A stretch of DNA of 64,000 nt, from positions 124,001-188,000 of the forward strand of contig CAJYLO010000007.1 of the NCBI GenBank assembly GCA_913776245.1, written 5' to 3'. This document shows positions 59,501 through 64,000 of the stretch, in pieces. The position numbers and the translations under genes were made by a program. The notes beneath the pieces were generated by a model, which was not told where the DNA came from, ran no database searches, and saw only the letters and a program-made list of their open reading frames with translations. The stretch's first letter is position 1. Each line of letters starts with the position of its first letter. The DNA is from an uncultured Chryseobacterium sp. (GTDB lineage: Bacteria > Bacteroidota > Bacteroidia > Flavobacteriales > Weeksellaceae).

Positions 59501-60339
59501 TATTCTGATATTTTTGTGTTCATCAGTTCCTCAGCCTCTTTCAAAACTTCGGATTTTCTTTGTTGATTAATTTCTAAACCATTTAATAGATTTTGATTCT
59601 GGAATAATTCTTTTACCAGAATACATCTGTTTTCCAGTAGTTTCTGCTTTTCTTTTTTATCCAGAGTCGTGAGGCAAGTGATTGGATAAAGCGCATTTTG
59701 ATCCACCAGACTTTTGATATTCTTATCTTCCGGATAATCCCAGGATAATAATCTGAGTCCATAATATTCAGAAAAAGCTACAGAATCCTTAGTAAAATAA
59801 GTGTTTGTAATCAGACAGCCGTCGGTAAATTCGGTTTCGGTTCCGAAAAGATTGTACGGAATACCAGAAATATCTTTGATTCTCGATAAAACATACATCG
59901 GTGTTGTGACCGAGATTTTCGTGTCTTCCGCATTCCGGAATTTACATTCTACCCAATATGTTTTATCGTCTTTTTTGGCAATAACGTCCGCCTCGTGTGT
60001 CACGGCGTGACCTTTTATCAATTGCCCCGTTTCAGTTTTGTAGCCGATATTTTGGAAAACCCTGGCAATCCACTGCTCAAAATAAAATCCTGCAGGTCCC
60101 AACTCCAGCAAAGCTTTTTTCAGACTGTATCTTGCGGCGGCAGAATTTGATATTTTTTTTAATTCTTCAAATGCCATCCGATACAGTTCGCCGGTTGTGA
60201 TGCCTTCGAAACATTTTGGTAAAACGGTTTCCAGAACTTTTTTTACAGATTGTTTACCTGCACCCGAATTCCGAAGTGAGTTTTCCAGTTTTCCAATTTC
60301 AAATTCTACCGTTTCGCCAGTGTTGTTTTTTATTTTCAT
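59500..60339 (-). CDS. ATP-cone domain fused to an Mrr-type nuclease-like domain
   Basis: The 279-residue protein begins as an ATP-cone: MKIKNNTGETVEFEIGKLENSL, SAAARYSLKKALLELGPAGFYFEQWIARVF (about residues 1-95). ATP-cones normally sense nucleotides in ribonucleotide reductases. Residues about 95-165 have GYKTETGQLIKGHAVTHEADVIAKKDDKTYWVECKFR, with the D-x(n)-E-x-K pattern of a PD-(D/E)xK restriction-endonuclease fold (Asp in EADV, Glu-x-Lys in VECKF). The remainder is helical. The family resembles annotated restriction endonuclease-like proteins; a DNA target or defence role is not shown. It stands alone, with a repeat upstream. Confidence 0.82.
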   Translation of the reverse strand: MKIKNNTGETVEFEIGKLENSLRNSGAGKQSVKKVLETVLPKCFEGITTGELYRMAFEELKKISNSAAARYSLKKALLELGPAGFYFEQWIARVFQNIGYKTETGQLIKGHAVTHEADVIAKKDDKTYWVECKFRNAEDTKISVTTPMYVLSRIKDISGIPYNLFGTETEFTDGCLITNTYFTKDSVAFSEYYGLRLLSWDYPEDKNIKSLVDQNALYPITCLTTLDKKEKQKLLENRCILVKELFQNQNLLNGLEINQQRKSEVLKEAEELMNTKISE

Positions 60340-60357
60340 AATTGTGCCAATTTTTTT

Positions 60358-60480
60358 ATCGCAAAGGCGCTAGTTTTTTTATTTTAATGATTAATAAAAG
60401 TCGCAAAGTTTTTTTCATCGAAGATAATAACTTTGCGACTTCTAAACTTTGAATCTAATAATTTTTGTGCCTTTGCGATA
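60358..60480. repeat. Long inverted repeat, family D, copy 9
   Basis: TATCGCAAAGGCGCTAG on the left and TGTGCCTTTGCGATA on the right face each other; inner AGTCGCAAAG and CTTTGCGACT arms pair. This is the most regular copy, similar to 5209-5334. Confidence 0.8.
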
Positions 60481-60533
60481 AAATATTTTTCGAATCGAAA
60501 GTCTTTTTTCTTTGCTCTTTTTTCTTGTGTCTT

Positions 60534-61850
60534 TTATTCCACAAACCAAATCTCAAACCGGCTTCCCTGGTTAAGAGGTTTATAATTAATATAACCTTTA
60601 TGAGCCTCAATAATGCTTTTGCTGAGCGTTAAACCAATTCCGGAACCATTGCTTCTGGTTGTGAAAAATGGAAGAAAAATCTTATCCTGAATTTCCTTCG
60701 AGATTCCGGTTCCATTGTCTTCTACACTTAAAATGATTCGTTTGTTTTGAGTTTTGATTTCGGTTTTAATTGTTCTTTCAACATTATCAGAAACAGCGTA
60801 AATGGCATTGAGGTAAAGATTGATCAGACATCTTTCAATCATTTTCTGGTCAGCCAAAATGGTTTGATTTTCTAATGAATTGATAATCGTAATGTGATTT
60901 TTTTCAAATTCAGGTTTCAGGAAATTGAGCGCAGATTGTACAATGTCTGTCAAAGAAATGGTTTTGAAAACAGGTTTCGGAAGTTCGGCAACCTGTCGGT
61001 AATCGTCCACAAAATTCAGCAATTGTTTCGATTTGGAATTGATGATCATCAGACTTTCCTTCATATCTTGCTGGTCTTCTTTCTCGATAATTTCCTGATT
61101 GGCAATATATTCCAGATTTTGAATTAAGCTGTTGACAGGTGTCAAAGTATTCAGAAGTTCGTGAGAAATAACTTTCATCAAATTGTTCCACGCCAGTTTT
61201 TCTTTTTGTTCAATAATTTTCTGAACCGATTCCAGACTAATGATGCAAAACCTGTTTTTTACATTCTGAACTTTTTTTGTCCTTAAGGAAAACGATTGTT
61301 TTGTATTTTCATTGATTGAAATATCAAAAAATTCCTGTGAGTTTTCGTAATTCGTTTGCGCGATGATTTTATAAAATTCGGAAGCTTTGTTTTCATAGAG
61401 ATTCCACGAATTATATTTCGGAATCTGAAGAATTTCTAAGAAAACAGGATTCACATAAAATACTTCCCAATCATCATTTCTTTTGGACAAAATCATCAAT
61501 CCGATTTCTAATTGATTCAAAATTTCCTCATACAGAAGTTTGTAAGATGATAATGAAAGATGTTCTTCTTTGCTTTGGTAATATAATTTCACAGCATTAT
61601 CAACCAAGCTATTCTCTTCAGTTTTCGGAAACAATGAAAAATCTTTTTTCTGAATCGCCAAAAGCAGTTTCTCCGTCTTCTGAATATATGATAACGCCGA
61701 AGTCTGCGCCAAAATAATAGAACTCAAACTTACCAATGAAAACAAAATGCAATTGATCCATTTATTCTGAGAATAAAAATCAAATGCAAAAATTCCGCTG
61801 ACAATTGCTAATAGAATAAATATAATCCAGAATATTTGTTGTTTTTTCAT
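60534..61850 (-). CDS. Sensor histidine kinase
   Basis: The 438-residue kinase has two N-terminal membrane helices (about residues 7-25 and 31-52), a PAS-like sensor (about 105-205), and a HisKA segment with the phosphoacceptor His230 in MKVISHELLNTLTPVNSLIQ. The HATPase domain has N, G1 and G2 boxes: LYLNAIYAVSDN, SVEDNGTGI and GSGIGLTLSKSIIEAHKG. It senses an unknown signal at or near the inner membrane. The upstream codirectional gene encodes a sigma-54 activator with a receiver domain, its likely partner. Confidence 0.94.
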   Translation of the reverse strand: MKKQQIFWIIFILLAIVSGIFAFDFYSQNKWINCILFSLVSLSSIILAQTSALSYIQKTEKLLLAIQKKDFSLFPKTEENSLVDNAVKLYYQSKEEHLSLSSYKLLYEEILNQLEIGLMILSKRNDDWEVFYVNPVFLEILQIPKYNSWNLYENKASEFYKIIAQTNYENSQEFFDISINENTKQSFSLRTKKVQNVKNRFCIISLESVQKIIEQKEKLAWNNLMKVISHELLNTLTPVNSLIQNLEYIANQEIIEKEDQQDMKESLMIINSKSKQLLNFVDDYRQVAELPKPVFKTISLTDIVQSALNFLKPEFEKNHITIINSLENQTILADQKMIERCLINLYLNAIYAVSDNVERTIKTEIKTQNKRIILSVEDNGTGISKEIQDKIFLPFFTTRSNGSGIGLTLSKSIIEAHKGYINYKPLNQGSRFEIWFVE

Positions 61851-61868
61851 TTTGAAATTGCAAAAAAA

Positions 61869-61946
61869 GCTTCGACAAGCTCAGCCTGACATCGCTTAAA
61901 ATTAAAAATTTAGTATTAGAGTTGTCACACTGAGCTTGTCGAAGTG
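61869..61946. repeat. Inverted repeat, family C, between activator and kinase genes
   Basis: CTTCGACAAGCTCAGCCTGA and TCACACTGAGCTTGTCGAAG, perfect CTTCGACAAGCTCAG cores in inverted orientation about 40 bases apart. Confidence 0.8.
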
Positions 61947-61975
61947 TTTTTAATATTAAAAATCCATCAACCAAT

Positions 61976-63319
61976 TTACAAGTCAAACTTCTCCATTCTT
62001 CTATACAATGCCGCTCTTGACAATCCCAAATCTTCCGCCGCCAAAGATATATTTCCGCGGTGTTTTTTCAAGGCTTTTTTGATCAGAATTTCTTCCATTT
62101 CTTCGATGTTCAGATTCATTATTGTATTTTCGGATTCTTCATTTTGAGGCATCAGTAATTTAAGATTTTTATCATTGGAAAGAATCACACTTCTTTCGAT
62201 GCAATGGTCAAGTTCACGGATGTTTCCAGGCCAGGAGTAATGGATTAATTCAGAAATTAAATTCTCATTTAAAGCCAAATCAGGTTTATGGTATTTCTGT
62301 TTGTAATTTTCTAAAAAATAATCGGCTAAACTTGAAATATCTTCAATCCGTTCTCTCAGACTCGGAATATTCAATTCAACCGTGTTGATTCTGTAATACA
62401 AATCCTTTCGGAAACGGTTTTCAGCAACGGCTTTTTTGAGATTTTCATTGGTTGCAAAAATGAATCTCACATCCAACAATCTTTCTTTGGTTTCTCCGAT
62501 TCTTGATAATTTTCTATTCTGAATCAGACTCAGTAATTTGGTCTGCAAATGAAGCGGAAGATTCCCGATCTCATCAAGGAAAACGGTTCCGTTTTCGGCA
62601 TTTTCGATTTTTCCGGCATAATCCTGATGCGCATCCGTAAACGCTCCTTTTTTGTAACCGAATAATTCCGATTCAAAAAGATTCTCGGAAAGACTTCCTA
62701 AATCAATGTGAACAAAAGGCTGGTTTTTCCGTTCCGACAACTCGTGAATATGTTCTGCCAAAACATATTTTCCGGTTCCGTTTTCTCCCAGAAGCAGAAC
62801 ATTGGCATCGGTTGCAGAAACCCGGGCAATCTGATCCATTACTTCCCGCATCGCCGGCGATTGTGTTTCCAACTGATATTGATTGGTTTTAATGCTGATA
62901 TTTTCCCATTGATTCAGCTTCTTGTTTTTTCGGGAAATATCAACCGCCAAATTGACGGAAGCATACAGTTTTTCGTTATTCCAGGGTTTTAGAATAAAAT
63001 CGGAAGCACCATTTTTTAAGGCTTCAACAGCCAATTCCACTTCACCGTAAGCCGTCATCAAAATAATCGGAAGCTGAGGTTCCAGCGTTTTGATTTCCTG
63101 CATCCAGTACAATCCGTCCTGTCCGTTTTCAAAACCTTTCCGGAAATTCATATCCAGGAGGACCGCATCCACTTGCTGTTCGGATAAAAATTTCAGAATA
63201 TTTTTAGGCTGATTGAGACAGCTCACTTCCGTAAAAAACTTTTTGAGCCAGACTCTCGCCGAAAACAAAATATCTTCGTCATCATCCACAATTAAAATAT
63301 GAGCTTCTTTTTTTCGCAT
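61976..63319 (-). CDS. Sigma-54-dependent response regulator (NtrC family)
   Basis: The 447-residue protein has an N-terminal receiver with acidic DDD at residues 12-14, the phosphoacceptor Asp56 in VLLDMNF, and the Lys in ILKPWN. The AAA+ sigma-54 activation domain follows, with Walker A GENGTGK (178-184), the GAFTDA loop (225-230; canonical GAFTGA) and Walker B VFLDE (246-250). A C-terminal Fis-type helix-turn-helix is NISLAAEDLGLSRAALYRRM. The ATG at 63317-63319 is used; the longer frame runs into repeat sequence. It precedes the kinase gene and is divergent from an HlyD-type gene with a sigma-54-like promoter. Confidence 0.95.
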   Translation of the reverse strand: MRKKEAHILIVDDDEDILFSARVWLKKFFTEVSCLNQPKNILKFLSEQQVDAVLLDMNFRKGFENGQDGLYWMQEIKTLEPQLPIILMTAYGEVELAVEALKNGASDFILKPWNNEKLYASVNLAVDISRKNKKLNQWENISIKTNQYQLETQSPAMREVMDQIARVSATDANVLLLGENGTGKYVLAEHIHELSERKNQPFVHIDLGSLSENLFESELFGYKKGAFTDAHQDYAGKIENAENGTVFLDEIGNLPLHLQTKLLSLIQNRKLSRIGETKERLLDVRFIFATNENLKKAVAENRFRKDLYYRINTVELNIPSLRERIEDISSLADYFLENYKQKYHKPDLALNENLISELIHYSWPGNIRELDHCIERSVILSNDKNLKLLMPQNEESENTIMNLNIEEMEEILIKKALKKHRGNISLAAEDLGLSRAALYRRMEKFDL

Positions 63320-63336
63320 TTTTCCGATATTATTTT

Positions 63337-63466
63337 TTGAACACAAAGTCCACAAGGTTTTTATTAAACTTGATTTTCTATAGTTCACAAAGGCGTTTGA
63401 CTTATATAAGCGAAGCGGCTTTGTGAGACTTAATATTTTATTCTTTAGTGAACTTTGTGTTCAAAA
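63337..63466. repeat. Long inverted repeat, family D, copy 10
   Basis: GAACACAAAGTCCACAAGG and TGAACTTTGTGTTCA face each other about 95 bases apart, with an inner TTCACAAAGGCG and GGCTTTGTGAG pair. It lies between the activator gene and the regulatory sites of the HlyD-type gene. Confidence 0.75.
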
Positions 63467-63498
63467 ACATAAAAGTTTTTTATTAATTGAAGATTTGT

Positions 63499-63535
63499 TG
63501 TCCGTTTCCGTACAAAAAGTGTCCGATAATGAACA
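63499..63535. promoter_or_regulatory. Two upstream activator palindromes
   Basis: TGTCCG-TTTC-CGTACA at 63499-63514 and TGTCCG-ATAA-TGAACA at 63520-63535 share the left half-site and a 21-bp spacing. They lie about 90-125 bases before the predicted sigma-54 start point, the usual place for enhancer sites. Confidence 0.65.
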
Positions 63536-63598
63536 GTTTTAAAATTAATAAAATTATATTTAATCATATTTACAGAGTGTTACAAGATTATAAATTTC

Positions 63599-63614
63599 TG
63601 GCATCTGCATTGTG
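63599..63614 (+). promoter_or_regulatory. Sigma-54-like promoter
   Basis: TGGCATCTGCATTGTG matches the TGGCAC-N5-TTGCW pattern: GG at -24 and TTG at -12 with correct spacing, with T instead of C after TTG. It lies 33 bases before the HlyD-type ATG. Confidence 0.65.
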
Positions 63615-63646
63615 TAATTATCTGTAAGTAAAACAGTTATCTAAAT

Positions 63647-64000
63647 ATGGATACGAAAATAGTAAAAAAGAAGTCTAAACTGAAATTAATCTCGATTATC
63701 GTTATTTCCGCTTTGGCAGTTTCAGTTTTTGGATGGTATTTTCTGAATCAGAAAAAAACGTATAATGTGAAGCTTGAAGATATCACCATTGATGAGGTGA
63801 CGAAAGGAAAATTCGAGGATATGTTGATGGTAACGGCACAGACGCAATCTCTTAATTCTTCTCTGGTGAATGTTTTGGAAGGTGGCGCGGTAAAAGAAAT
63901 TTTTGCGGAAGACGGACAAATGCTGACAAAAGGACAACCTATCGCAAGAGTTTACAATCCCAATACGGAATTTAATTACCTGAATCAGGAAACGGGAATT
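63647..64000 (+). CDS. HlyD/RND-type membrane fusion protein, N-terminal part
   Basis: The first 118 residues are present; the frame runs to the window edge without a stop. It has a short cytoplasmic start (MDTKIVKKKSKLK), one membrane helix (ISIIVISALAVSVFGWYFL), then periplasmic sequence with MLMVTAQTQSLNSSLVNVLEGGAVKEIFAEDGQMLTKGQPIARV, the lipoyl-like hairpin start of membrane fusion proteins. It should join an inner-membrane transporter to a TolC-type channel. The sigma-54-like promoter and the divergent activator suggest it is the first gene of an operon controlled by that system. Confidence 0.88.
   Translation, partial: MDTKIVKKKSKLKLISIIVISALAVSVFGWYFLNQKKTYNVKLEDITIDEVTKGKFEDMLMVTAQTQSLNSSLVNVLEGGAVKEIFAEDGQMLTKGQPIARVYNPNTEFNYLNQETGI

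Noticed and set aside
63320..63388. N-terminal extension of the sigma-54 activator
   Set aside because: The extra residues are encoded by a family D repeat and precede the conserved receiver start; the ATG at 63317-63319 fits the family.
1..64000. Prophage, insertion sequence, integron, CRISPR-Cas or classical restriction-modification system
   Set aside because: No integrase, transposase, capsid, cas or methyltransferase gene was recognised. The GxxExxY cassette, toxin-antitoxin pair and ATP-cone nuclease are the only mobile- or defence-like genes.

Overview
The window reads as chromosome of a Flavobacteriia member, most like Chryseobacterium and relatives (Weeksellaceae). The basis is the low-GC protein style, the repeated TAnnTTTG promoter motif in place of an E. 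coli -10 box, the near absence of Shine-Dalgarno sequences, Bacteroidetes-type proteins (OstA-like LPS protein, GH92 mannosidase, membrane AraC regulator, DUF5522, GxxExxY) and several families of palindromic intergenic repeats. I see no phage, insertion sequence, CRISPR array or rRNA. One tRNA (Cys) is present. Species identity cannot be settled from this sequence alone.

Layout. 1-5.2 kb: lipoprotein fragment, sugar nucleotidyltransferase, polysaccharide flippase and GH92 mannosidase on the minus strand. 5.4-13.5 kb: dihydroorotase, then a redox block (azoreductase with divergent HxlR regulator, two paralogous AraC regulators, aldo/keto reductase, two SDR enzymes). 13.6-17 kb: TruA, ABC exporter, RelBE/ParDE-like toxin-antitoxin pair, small membrane protein. 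17-25.2 kb: tyrosine/homogentisate catabolism (flavin reductase, fumarylacetoacetase, 4-hydroxyphenylpyruvate dioxygenase, homogentisate dioxygenase), interrupted by a repeat-flanked GxxExxY gene, an unknown regulator-like gene and an acyl-CoA transferase. 25.6-35.7 kb: Bax-inhibitor-like protein, TonB receptor with thioredoxin-like partner, SDR plus stand-alone AraC, membrane AraC divergent from a secreted protein, Mpl-type Mur ligase, another SDR. 35.8-43.2 kb: tRNA-Cys, RibBA-like protein, M1 peptidase, phosphoesterase, Smr protein, alpha/beta hydrolase, YqgE, PdxH.

43.2-50.8 kb is a complete histidine operon (hisG-D-C-B-H-A-F-IE, minus strand) preceded by a transcription attenuator: an 18-residue leader peptide with five consecutive His codons, a terminator, and a competing 7-bp pairing. 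Most his genes overlap by 1-4 bases or nearly touch, but three junctions are opened by gaps, each filled with a different palindromic repeat family; one repeat encodes the last seven residues of HisD. 50.8-58.6 kb: class IV aminotransferase homologue, START-like protein, class III aminotransferase, a 21-bp tandem array, OstA-like protein, Fur family regulator, Kup transporter. 58.6-64 kb: DUF5522 and DUF4136 proteins, an ATP-cone/nuclease fusion, a sensor kinase and sigma-54 activator, and divergently the start of an HlyD-type efflux gene behind a sigma-54-like promoter with two upstream palindromes.

The most notable non-coding content is (i) at least eight families of intergenic inverted repeats, sometimes nested inside each other, one with compensatory base changes; (ii) the his attenuator; (iii) four candidate operators (TetR-type palindrome before hppD, paired AraC sites 21 bp apart, an HxlR palindrome, sigma-54 activator sites); and (iv) a short promoter-plus-terminator transcript near 21.3 kb. 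I found no new multi-gene defence or secretion system.
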